Origin: an uncultured Ruminococcus sp.
GTDB taxonomy: Bacteria > Bacillota > Clostridia > Oscillospirales > Acutalibacteraceae
Assembly: GCA_902785355.1 (NCBI GenBank)
Contig: CACZYF010000003.1
Span: 60,757 to 124,756, forward strand
Length of the DNA: 64,000 nt
Direction: 5' to 3'
A program made the translations under genes and the position numbers. Positions within the stretch are counted from its first letter, which is position 1, and the number at the start of each line of letters is the position of its first letter. Below, piece after piece: positions 1 through 9,701 of the stretch. The notes under the pieces were generated by a model that had not been told where the DNA came from, did no database searches, and saw only the letters and a program-made list of their open reading frames with translations.

Positions 1-3000
1 CCATCAGCAAAAAAAGCATATGCGGTGTTGGTATCTCAACCCACAACCTCCTACTACCTAACCGGTTATTTGAACGGTGCATCTGTAAATACCACTGACA
101 ACAGCAGGAAGTTTACTGAGACATCAAGCGGCAGCGGCGTGTATACGCTTACATGGGCGCCGGAATCTGATCACGAGGGGTATCAGTATGCTACCATTTA
201 TACCGGCTCTACTGCTTATCACCCCGGCTCTCACCCCGGCGCGAACGGAGCTGCGGCGACTGATACTGACTCAGATCCCGGTGATGACGCAAAATGGAAG
301 GTCGGCGCGGTAGCTGGTCAAACCGTCACCTTTACGTGGGATACAAGAGGCACAAACCCGACCCTGTCTTGGACAGTCTCCGGTGGTACCGTTTCGTCCG
401 ACTGGCTGTATTCCAAAGACGGCACAACGAAGTTTACCCCTCCGACAACATCTGAGGGCACCTTCCGCTTTGTTTGGTCGACAAATGATGACGGTCCCGG
501 TAAATCCGGTACCACTGCGATCGCTACTAAGGTGGGTACAAACGCTTATTGGGCTGATATCACGTCTTATGTTAAATCAAACTCACAATTCTACTTTGCG
601 TTAGCTAATAATGACAACAATGGTGGTATCCGCGGTAATAAGCAAGAACAAATTAACGGTGAAGCCATAGCGCCGGGTTCAACCGGTACAATCTCCGGTG
701 GCGGATTTGTCGCTGAGATGAAAGAAAAAAGCACCGTTACCGGAACTGCTTATTTCCAATTGATCAGAAATGTTGATTTCACAAAGATTTCCGCTATTGG
801 CGTACTCGCCGAGTATTCCGACTCAGGTAAGGTAAACTACAAATACTACTATAAGACCGTCAGCTCCGGCGACGATCAGATCACGACCGTTAATGTTTAC
901 GCCAAGGATGGCGCGGCTCCTATCAACTGGGACAATAAGGGCGCAGGCGGCGCCAGCGCTACTACCGGTACAGCGTATAACTATGCCGCTATCGCGACCA
1001 CTACGATCACACAGATCGATGGCGCGACCCCGGAAAGCGGCGTTGTTTCCAGCGTAGCATGCGGCGACGAGAGCAGTAAATATCAGGTAGCGACGGTCGA
1101 CGCGGGCAAGAGCATCACCGTCAAGACAACAATTGCGTCAGACTACCGAAGCAAGTATTACGTAGTTGGTTGGTGTATCAACGGCGTTACCTATAAGACC
1201 GACGGTACTCCCGGTGTGAACGAGGCTTCTGATACTTCAACAGAAAACGGTGAATGTACACTGACCTACACCCTCCCGGCTGAGCCCACGGTAGATTACC
1301 TCGAGATCACCCCGATCTACTATCTCAGAAATACTACCGGTACTATCACCTTCTACCTTGAGGGTTACAACACTGTTGTCGAAAAGTGGGGCAACACGCC
1401 GTATATCTATCCGTTCTACGGCAACCTGAACAACGTCTCTAACTCCTTTGGCGTATATCCCGGTCAGCCGATGGTTTACGCAGAGGGTAAGTATTCGACC
1501 CAGATCCCGTTGAAGGATATCCCGATCATAGGTGCTTCGACCAACACCCCGATCAAGGGTATCACCATCAACAACGGTTACGCGGATCATGTTCATCGCA
1601 ATATGATCTATAAGTGGACGGATCACGATAATGATCAGGAGCATAAGCAGACCTATGACTATGACGACTTCTACAAGATCTATGAGGAATGCTTGACCAA
1701 TGCCGCCGGAGAATCGGCAGGTCATCCCAACTCCATCATCTTCCGTATTATTGATGAAACCGACACCTACAACCGCAATACTTACGGCAGTTCTGTCTCC
1801 GGCGCGCGTGTGGTGGGAACTAAGAGCTCTCTCACAACAGAAGACCTCACAAATATCAATAGCGGCAACGGCTGGGAGGTTCTCAGAAACCGTTACAATC
1901 AGCCTATCGACCTGTTTGGTAACGTTCTTCAAACCGAGCCTTCTGATCCTTCTGCTGTAGGCGACAATGTCCGCATCGTATCAACCGGTTACAACGCGAA
2001 TATCGCCGGCGACTACGGTACCGCTTGGATGGTATATAAGAAGAATGGCAGCTCCTACTCTCTGATCTCAGACGCCACCAACGGCAGATACGCCGCACCG
2101 CCCTCCATCTTCCTGCTCAGAGGTAACGCATCCGGTTATTCCACCACTATAACCTATCCGGAAGCTAACCACAGCGTCACGGGCGTCGGCACTTATACCG
2201 ACAGCATCAAGAAGTATGAGGGTATTTATAAAGCTGCTTACGCTGATAGCTCGGTAAAAGGCAAGCCCGTCTATATCACCTACGAGAAGGACGCACAGGA
2301 TACCCGTGATAACGCCGCCGGTACCGGCGCGTATCGTCTGGACGGCAGATGGTATTATACTCACTCTAATGATACAGTTAAATCGACTGTCGGTATCGAG
2401 TACTTTGATAAGGCTCAGAACAAATGGCTACCGGATACTGTATCGGAATCTACCGGTGACGGTGCATCCGGATCGATAAATAAGAATAACGTTAAATTCA
2501 ACAGCAATTCTTACAAAGATGATACTCACGTAACGACTTCAAAGGAAGCTGTCATCAACACCAACACCACCTTGAACTTCACCGCAACCGCCGGTACGGG
2601 CTACCTCTTTGACGGCTGGTACATCAAGTACAGTGCAACCTCCTACGATAAGATCGAAGGCGCGGCAGAAGCTGCCAGCATCAAGGCGACCGCAAACTAT
2701 GAGCTGATCGCGCGCTTTGTGCCGATCGTCACCGGCTCGCTGACCATCGATCATAAGCTGACTGGTTCCAGCACCGGTGAGGGAACCGTTGATATGCAGG
2801 TTCTTGTAAAGGATGGTACTACTACAAAAGCGACTTACAATGGCTCTCATATTTACATCGACGGAACCTATATCTCCAATACCTATGCTACTTACACCAT
2901 CGATGTGACCTTAAAGACGACGCCTAAGTATGACGGTACTGTGACCGCCTTCGGCTATGACAAGTTCAATACCTCTAAGAGTATTGCCGCTACGACATCT

Positions 3001-4464
3001 CCTGAGTCCTTGCCCGGTAATGAGGGGGCTCTGACTACATCACACTTCACCTTTACTGTAGGTGATTTGTATGCGGGTACTACGCTCTCTACCTCTGAGC
3101 TTACGTATTATTCGACGATTGCTGAAACGCCTCATTACTACAACTTCACCTATAACTTCACTGACAGAAGCGGCGCATCTAAGAGCTACACCGCCAAGGG
3201 TGAGATCTTACTGAAGGAATATAAGCAGTATGTCGGCGACACTGGTCACGAACTTGCAGCATCGTATATCAAGGCGAAAGCTCCCTTCGAGAGTAACTTC
3301 CTGAAAAAGAATACGCTGAATGTCGGCAATGCTACTTATAGCGATCTTGATCATACATTTACCGCAACGTCTGATTTTGCCGAAACGGTTGATCTTCCGG
3401 TGTATACAGTAAGATTCAAGCTGCCCTATGATTATTATACCGTCAAATCCGGCGATCATAAGATATACACGGCAATCGAAAGTTCTTATAATGCCGACAA
3501 GGCTACCTTCGATCTGGCTGCCCGGTATGATCAGTTCGTTACTACTGACGCGAGTGTGACAACTCCCGGTACTTCAACAAACGTCAGCAAGTCGACTGAA
3601 ACCAATCATAAAGACAACGACTTCATTACGGCGCCCGATCAGGTCGGCAACATGAACTTTGCATACTGGTCGATCAAGCGTCTCGCGGATACCGCTGATG
3701 AGCAGGCTACCGCTCCCGAGGTCGCCCGGATCTACTACCCCGACTTCCATTATCGTATTTACGGCGACTATTATGTTGAGGCTGTATTCTCTGATGAAGA
3801 TACGAATAGCTGGCATAATACCTATTCCGATACCAACAACAGCGGTTGCTCCATCCTGTACGTCGGCGACAGCCGCAACCAGTGGAACGATGGTGCAGGC
3901 ACCACCGATGATGATGCAACTAAAGCTGCGGATATGCTTTATAACGACTTTATCTTCAATTACAGAAATAACGGCGCTGAGCTGAAGAACAGCAGCAATG
4001 TCAAGATCGGTATGATCATCGAGCGTGTTGCAGATAGAAGTTCGTCTCCTGCAAAATGGGCTATGGGCTCTGCCGATGTATCTGATATGAGCTACTACGA
4101 GACCGTTAATTACGGTGAAAATGTATCATCTGTCAAGAACGCTATACTGACTGCTTTGAATGGTAAAGATTCAGCTGCAGCAATCAGCCGCGGCGGTTGT
4201 ATCGGCTTTGACTGGAATACCTCTAAATTGAACAACAAGAACAATCTTGAGGAAAATTATCCGGTATACAGCGCGTACGGTCAGACTGTCGGCGATAACT
4301 CGATTGAGTTTAAGAATGACAGTGCAATCGACAATTATGTTTACAGAGCTTACGCGGTAATGAAGTATGACTCAAATAAGGACGGTACGCTTGATACATG
4401 GTGTATCAGTGATCCTGCTTACTTCTGTATGAGATATACTGCTAACCTCAAATACAGCGAATAA
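1..4464 (+). CDS. Giant secreted repeat protein, 5' end outside window (cassette A, gene 1)
   Basis: The frame is open to base 1 (the GTG at 25 is not a convincing start), so the N-terminus and any signal peptide lie outside; at least 1,487 residues are present. The protein is Thr/Ser/Gly/Asn/Tyr rich. Beta-rich segments (YLTGYLNG near the start, FYLEGYN about residue 450) resemble starch-binding or Ig-like modules, but I cannot assign a family. An InlB-type repeat (FDGWYIKY) lies near residue 870. The last ~400 residues, from YNFTYNFTDRSG through APFESNF, FAYW and DSRNQW to a terminal tail, match the end of the 39100-45012 protein in order and spacing. There is no LPXTG motif or C-terminal membrane helix, so attachment would be non-sortase. 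The stop is followed after 18 nt by a small peptide gene and then an LRR/dockerin gene. Extracellular location is inferred; function unknown. Confidence 0.85.
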   Translation, partial: PSAKKAYAVLVSQPTTSYYLTGYLNGASVNTTDNSRKFTETSSGSGVYTLTWAPESDHEGYQYATIYTGSTAYHPGSHPGANGAAATDTDSDPGDDAKWKVGAVAGQTVTFTWDTRGTNPTLSWTVSGGTVSSDWLYSKDGTTKFTPPTTSEGTFRFVWSTNDDGPGKSGTTAIATKVGTNAYWADITSYVKSNSQFYFALANNDNNGGIRGNKQEQINGEAIAPGSTGTISGGGFVAEMKEKSTVTGTAYFQLIRNVDFTKISAIGVLAEYSDSGKVNYKYYYKTVSSGDDQITTVNVYAKDGAAPINWDNKGAGGASATTGTAYNYAAIATTTITQIDGATPESGVVSSVACGDESSKYQVATVDAGKSITVKTTIASDYRSKYYVVGWCINGVTYKTDGTPGVNEASDTSTENGECTLTYTLPAEPTVDYLEITPIYYLRNTTGTITFYLEGYNTVVEKWGNTPYIYPFYGNLNNVSNSFGVYPGQPMVYAEGKYSTQIPLKDIPIIGASTNTPIKGITINNGYADHVHRNMIYKWTDHDNDQEHKQTYDYDDFYKIYEECLTNAAGESAGHPNSIIFRIIDETDTYNRNTYGSSVSGARVVGTKSSLTTEDLTNINSGNGWEVLRNRYNQPIDLFGNVLQTEPSDPSAVGDNVRIVSTGYNANIAGDYGTAWMVYKKNGSSYSLISDATNGRYAAPPSIFLLRGNASGYSTTITYPEANHSVTGVGTYTDSIKKYEGIYKAAYADSSVKGKPVYITYEKDAQDTRDNAAGTGAYRLDGRWYYTHSNDTVKSTVGIEYFDKAQNKWLPDTVSESTGDGASGSINKNNVKFNSNSYKDDTHVTTSKEAVINTNTTLNFTATAGTGYLFDGWYIKYSATSYDKIEGAAEAASIKATANYELIARFVPIVTGSLTIDHKLTGSSTGEGTVDMQVLVKDGTTTKATYNGSHIYIDGTYISNTYATYTIDVTLKTTPKYDGTVTAFGYDKFNTSKSIAATTSPESLPGNEGALTTSHFTFTVGDLYAGTTLSTSELTYYSTIAETPHYYNFTYNFTDRSGASKSYTAKGEILLKEYKQYVGDTGHELAASYIKAKAPFESNFLKKNTLNVGNATYSDLDHTFTATSDFAETVDLPVYTVRFKLPYDYYTVKSGDHKIYTAIESSYNADKATFDLAARYDQFVTTDASVTTPGTSTNVSKSTETNHKDNDFITAPDQVGNMNFAYWSIKRLADTADEQATAPEVARIYYPDFHYRIYGDYYVEAVFSDEDTNSWHNTYSDTNNSGCSILYVGDSRNQWNDGAGTTDDDATKAADMLYNDFIFNYRNNGAELKNSSNVKIGMIIERVADRSSSPAKWAMGSADVSDMSYYETVNYGENVSSVKNAILTALNGKDSAAAISRGGCIGFDWNTSKLNNKNNLEENYPVYSAYGQTVGDNSIEFKNDSAIDNYVYRAYAVMKYDSNKDGTLDTWCISDPAYFCMRYTANLKYSE

Positions 4465-4482
4465 CAGAAAGGGTTGATGAAA

Positions 4483-4641
4483 ATGAAAAAAAACTATTCT
4501 TCACCTGAACTGGAATTGATCAATTTAGCTATCTCTAAGGATGTTTTGGCTGTCAGCGATCCCATGGAGACGACACCTGTGGGTGAAGGCGTTAACCCTG
4601 CCAATCCTGGATCCGATCCCTTCGGTGATCTTATTCCTTAA
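4483..4641 (+). CDS. Small peptide with YxxPELEL motif (cassette A, gene 2)
   Basis: A 52-residue product starting MKKNYSSPELEL and ending DPFGDLIP. AGAAAGGG at 4466-4473 sits 9 nt before the ATG at 4483; an in-frame ATG at 4477 is too close to it. It has no signal peptide, membrane segment or cysteine. It lies 18 nt after the giant gene and 66 nt before the LRR/dockerin gene, so is probably cotranscribed. It aligns with the 54-aa product at 38869-39033, which occupies the same place in a second cassette: Y-x2-P-x-LEL near the N-terminus, then DV and S about ten residues later, and a GDL-x-P segment in the acidic C-terminal half. Y-x2-P resembles the recognition motif of some RiPP leaders (lasso peptides), but no modification enzymes are near. 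Function unknown. Confidence 0.75.
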   Translation: MKKNYSSPELELINLAISKDVLAVSDPMETTPVGEGVNPANPGSDPFGDLIP

Positions 4642-4660
4642 ATTAACATTATTCAACTTC

Positions 4661-4685
4661 GCAGGCGGTATTCTTTACCGCCTGC
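4661..4685 (+). promoter_or_regulatory. Perfect hairpin between peptide and LRR/dockerin genes
   Basis: A 10-bp perfect stem (GCAGGCGGTA / TACCGCCTGC) with a 5-nt loop, 22 nt before the next start codon. No T-run follows, so it is not a classic terminator; partial read-through control or an RNA processing/stability site is possible. The ribosome site of the next gene (AAGGA, 4694-4698) lies just after it. Confidence 0.6.
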
Positions 4686-4707
4686 GCCTATATAAGGACT
4701 CAGCAAT

Positions 4708-5709
4708 ATGAAAATATCGATTAAACTCTTAGTATCTCTGATATTAGTATTGTCTTTATTAACAGTGACGGCGACGACCTTTTTCGCGGAAACGATCTTC
4801 ACATCCGGCGATTTCTCCTACACATTAATGAACGACAACTATATCTCGTTGTATGATTGGGAGGGCGGTTCCGACACTTTGACGATACCTAACTCTCTTG
4901 ATTATTATTATGTCAGAGAAATCAGAAACAGATGCTTTATCAATCGTAATGATTTTACTTCACTGGACTTGGAAAAGGCAAATTACCTGAATCGTATCGG
5001 CTTGAATGCATTCAAGGGTTCTGCTCTTTCAGGTGAGTTGAGCGTTCCTGCGCAAATCAAAACCGTAGCGTCCGGCGCTTTTGAGAACTGTGATAGTATC
5101 GAGGTTTTGTATTATAACGCAATGGCGCCTGTGGTTTCGTCACAATGCTTCTATGACTGTGATTCACTCAGAGAAGTATATTTGACAGATGGCGTTACTA
5201 CCATTGAAAATCACGCGTTTTCAAGCTGTGACAGCCTTACGATCTTCAGGATCCCCGATACGGTAACTTCGATATCATCTGTTGCGTTTGAGGATTGCCC
5301 CAATCTCGTCATCTACTGCTACACCGATTCTGCGGCGCATCAATTTGCTGAGAGTAACGGGATCGAATATGTGTTGATCGACGCTCCCGAGCCGACGGAG
5401 CCGGTAACGGAGCCGACCGAAGCGCCTACCGAGCCTGTGACCGAGACCCCCGAGCCGACCGAAGCTGTTACGGAACAGCCGACGGAGGCCGTGAGGCTCC
5501 TTCTCGGTGATGCTGACGGCGACGGGATGGTGGACGTTACCGACGCGACTGTCATCCAGCGCGTACTGAATTACATCGACGTTTCTTCCTATAATGAGAA
5601 CGCCGCCGATGTAAACCGCAGCGGTGATGTTGAGATCATCGACGCGACCTACATCATGCGGTACTCCGCTCTGCTCACTGTCCCCTACCCCATCGGCGAA
5701 TGGATCTGA
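4708..5709 (+). CDS. Secreted LRR_5 (BspA-type) protein with C-terminal dockerin-like module (cassette A, gene 3)
   Basis: 333 residues. An N-terminal signal peptide (hydrophobic stretch about 7-25, ending near TFFAE) directs export. Residues ~60-220 hold BspA-type LRR_5 repeats (GAFENCDSIEVL, CFYDCDSLREV, AFSSCDSLTIF), a fold known for protein or matrix binding. A linker of repeated PTEP/PTEA units (~228-262) follows, then a dockerin-like module: GDADGDGMVDVTDATVIQR and a second calcium loop DVNRSGDVEIIDATYIMR. Dockerins bind cohesins, so the protein may dock on a cell-surface or cellulosome-like scaffold; no cohesin is seen in this window. AAGGA precedes the ATG by 9 nt. The gene has the same architecture as 37914-38855, its counterpart in the second cassette. 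A strong terminator follows. Confidence 0.9.
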   Translation: MKISIKLLVSLILVLSLLTVTATTFFAETIFTSGDFSYTLMNDNYISLYDWEGGSDTLTIPNSLDYYYVREIRNRCFINRNDFTSLDLEKANYLNRIGLNAFKGSALSGELSVPAQIKTVASGAFENCDSIEVLYYNAMAPVVSSQCFYDCDSLREVYLTDGVTTIENHAFSSCDSLTIFRIPDTVTSISSVAFEDCPNLVIYCYTDSAAHQFAESNGIEYVLIDAPEPTEPVTEPTEAPTEPVTETPEPTEAVTEQPTEAVRLLLGDADGDGMVDVTDATVIQRVLNYIDVSSYNENAADVNRSGDVEIIDATYIMRYSALLTVPYPIGEWI

Positions 5710-5758
5710 TCCCCTATAATATTTGTTTGCCATAAACTACTATTATGATTTCAAAACA

Positions 5759-5795
5759 AAAATGCCGCGTTTGCATTATGCAAGCGCGGCATTTT
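5759..5795. terminator. Bidirectional terminator after cassette A
   Basis: A 17-bp stem with one G-U pair and a 3-nt loop (AAAATGCCGCG... / ...CGCGGCATTTT). A-rich left and T-rich right arms let it work on either strand. It ends the cassette transcript about 50 nt after the stop. Confidence 0.85.
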
Positions 5796-5893
5796 GAGCG
5801 GAACCGTGAAATATGTCTTAAACATTGCGAGGAGCGCAGCGAAACGGCTATCCTCTTAGGTTTTATCTTACCTTGGCAGAATTACTACGTGTA

Positions 5894-6222
5894 ATACTAA
5901 TCCTTGATAAAAAGATTTAATCAGATATTAGTGATATATTTCGGATAGCGCGACGGGAGACGCAGACAGGCTGGCGCCTGTCACTTCCGGCGCGTTGTGG
6001 GGAGAGGAGGAGTCGCGGCACGAGGTCAAGGCATACCTACCGGAGTAGCCTTCAGATGAGGAGTTGTCCAAATCTGTGATTTGGTTTACAACTCCCATGC
6101 AACAGCGCTCCAAGAGCGTAGCGATTGGCTAAGCGCCACTGTGTACAGCGAACGACGACAACAACAGAGCTATACGAAATATAGCGCAATACATGATAAA
6201 GGTTTTTATTAAGGATTAGTAT
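5894..6222. mobile_element. MITE-like element with terminal inverted repeats, non-coding
   Basis: The left end ATACTAATCCTTGATAAAAA (5894-5913) is matched in inverted form by GGTTTTTATTAAGGATTAGTAT (6201-6222) with one internal difference. The 329 bp between contain several hairpins: GACAGGC/GCCTGTC at 5965-5982 and GGAGTTGT..ACAACTCC with an inner CCAAATC/GATTTGG at 6060-6095. I see no supported protein gene; a 61-codon minus-strand frame has no family resemblance. Size, paired ends and internal secondary structure fit a miniature inverted-repeat element or a mobile structured RNA. A degenerate short relative lies at 45769-45863. Confidence 0.6.
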
Positions 6223-6400
6223 AAACCCTCGCGATGTCTGCGTTTATGCACAGTTCTATTATGTATAATCTATCAGATAATATTGTATTACCCACCCTTC
6301 AACTCATTACCACAGCATCAATCATCGTTTGCTCTATGCAAAACAACCATGATGCTTTACAGGACGAGGGTTAGTTATATACTGACCTCGTTATCAACAT

Positions 6401-6433
6401 CGAGGACGGCTCTGCCGTATCTCGGCTTTTTTT
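6401..6433 (+). terminator. Intrinsic terminator upstream of recombinase
   Basis: CGAG-ACGGC / GCCGT-CTCG stem with a small internal loop, followed by CTTTTTTT. It lies in the 370-nt gap between the MITE-like element and the recombinase, with no gene in front of it that I can recognise; it may end a lost gene or a short untranslated transcript. Confidence 0.55.
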
Positions 6434-6478
6434 ATGCCTGAATCCAGCAAAAATATTCAATATTTTACATGAATATGA

Positions 6479-8251
<1,773 letters not shown>

Positions 8252-8385
8252 TGATAGCATTCATTTCTCCTTCCGGAGCATTCATACTGATACTAAGTAT
8301 CATTAAAACACTTTAACAAGATATAGCGGATATTTACGCAATAGATGTTAAAGGGCTTAATTAGTAGTATCATTTCTACATACGC

Positions 8386-8427
8386 AAAAGGGTGCTGTCG
8401 CAACGCTTAATGCGACAGCACCCTTTT
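8386..8427. terminator. Bidirectional terminator between recombinase and GGDEF gene
   Basis: Perfect 17-bp stem (AAAAGGGTGCTGTCGCA and its complement) with an 8-nt loop and A/T-rich outer arms. It separates the converging recombinase and diguanylate cyclase genes. Confidence 0.9.
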
Positions 8428-8440
8428 CTTCTTGTTTGTA

Positions 8441-9550
8441 TTAACGTCTCAGACCGAGCTTACTCTTCTCATCATACAGATACTTATCTGCCAGCGTCAA
8501 ACCGTCAAAGAACTCCGCGATATCCATCGGATGGAGCCTGACGCAGCCAAAGCTGCATCCCAAGCGCATCTGTATTCCCGCTAACTGAGCCGATGAAAAA
8601 CGATCATTGATCTGATCGAACTTTTGCAGAAAGCCGTCAAGATCGTCAGTCTCTTCGATGATCAAAAACTCATCGCCGCCGTAACGGTATATGCACTCGG
8701 AAGGAAAAACCTCGAGCAGAATATCGGAAAAGAGCTTAAGAACGTCGTCGTCGGCACGGTGACCGCAGGTATCGTTGATCGCTTTGAAGCTGTTGATATC
8801 CCCCATCGCGATACAGATATCCCGGTCAACATAATCGGGAATCCGTTGATTCAGCGCGTAGCGATTCTGTAATCGGGTATTGCTGTCATGGTTTGCAATG
8901 ATCTCAAGAGATTCATTCAACATCCCCGCCTTATTCTTTTCGGAAATATAATTGACCGTCAGGCGATAGTTCAGCATCGAACCCGCTGCAGAAAGCACCG
9001 CAAGCATCAGATAATTATAGAGATTGATTCCGCCCTGATAGTACCCGCAGCTGAGTATCAGGTAGTTCACAATATAAGAACAAAGGATCAGCGGAGTTAG
9101 AAAGGCGGGCTTCAGCTTAACGAACAATACAGCCGTCAATTCAACGGTATAAAAGGTAAGAAGCTGTTGATGGTTTACATAGTTATAAATCGAAACATAG
9201 ATACTCCAGATCATCAACAGAATGATAAATACGCCGATGAATACACGGGTGCCGGTAGGGTGTTTACCCACGGTCCGAGAATCCTTCAGCAACGCACCGG
9301 AAACAAAGAATCCAAAAATACACAGGACAACGCTCAGACCCACTCGAATTATGACGGATGTTACCTCGCTGCTGTCGAGGCTGCCTGAATTGATGATGAA
9401 AAACATCACAAGCGAAAGGATCTGGACGATACCCACCACAAGCGAGACATAGTGGATATTCTTCGTGTTCAACGTATCTATTTCTAATCTCGTTTTCTTA
9501 TCTGCATCCGGAAAAAACCATGGTTTGATCCATTCTAAAACCTTCCTCAT
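8441..9550 (-). CDS. Membrane diguanylate cyclase (GGDEF)
   Basis: 369 residues. The N-terminal ~200 residues carry about six hydrophobic segments (from HYVSLVVGIVQIL onward) and serve as a membrane sensor or anchor. The C-terminal ~165 residues are a GGDEF domain: NTRLQNRYALNQ, GDINSFKAINDTCGHRADD, then an intact YRYGGDEFLII active site. It should make cyclic di-GMP from two GTP. I see no RxxD inhibitory site just before GGDEF, so classic product inhibition may be absent. It is the last gene of the minus-strand signalling run, 151 nt after the HD-GYP gene, and ends at a strong terminator. Confidence 0.92.
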   Translation of the reverse strand: MRKVLEWIKPWFFPDADKKTRLEIDTLNTKNIHYVSLVVGIVQILSLVMFFIINSGSLDSSEVTSVIIRVGLSVVLCIFGFFVSGALLKDSRTVGKHPTGTRVFIGVFIILLMIWSIYVSIYNYVNHQQLLTFYTVELTAVLFVKLKPAFLTPLILCSYIVNYLILSCGYYQGGINLYNYLMLAVLSAAGSMLNYRLTVNYISEKNKAGMLNESLEIIANHDSNTRLQNRYALNQRIPDYVDRDICIAMGDINSFKAINDTCGHRADDDVLKLFSDILLEVFPSECIYRYGGDEFLIIEETDDLDGFLQKFDQINDRFSSAQLAGIQMRLGCSFGCVRLHPMDIAEFFDGLTLADKYLYDEKSKLGLRR

Positions 9551-9586
9551 TGGATCACCTTTTAATTAACAAAATAATATGATTAT

Positions 9587-9604
9587 CACGTTTCAATAAA
9601 CGTG
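9587..9604. promoter_or_regulatory. Small hairpin before the GGDEF gene
   Basis: CACGTTT / AAACGTG inverted repeat with a 4-nt loop in the 151-nt gap between the HD-GYP stop and the GGDEF start. It could be an operator or a weak attenuator; the gap suggests the GGDEF gene may also have its own promoter, which I could not fix. Confidence 0.3.
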
Positions 9605-9701
9605 GTCTTTTCTTTGCGGCGAATACACCTCTACATATGGCATTTTAACGGTATTTCGCAAAAAAATCAATGGTCAGAATCACCAAATATTGACCTGTAT
9701 A

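Noticed and set aside
25-27. GTG as start of the first giant protein
   Set aside because: The frame is open to base 1, there is no ribosome site, and the text begins mid-domain; the gene is truncated by the window edge.
4483-4641. Full RiPP biosynthesis cluster
   Set aside because: Only the precursor-like peptide is seen; the single radical SAM protein in the window (35997-36881) is SPL-type, in an esterase operon, and shows no RRE or SPASM features.
5928-6113. 61-codon minus-strand ORF inside the MITE-like element
   Set aside because: No ribosome site or family likeness, and it spans hairpins of the structured element.
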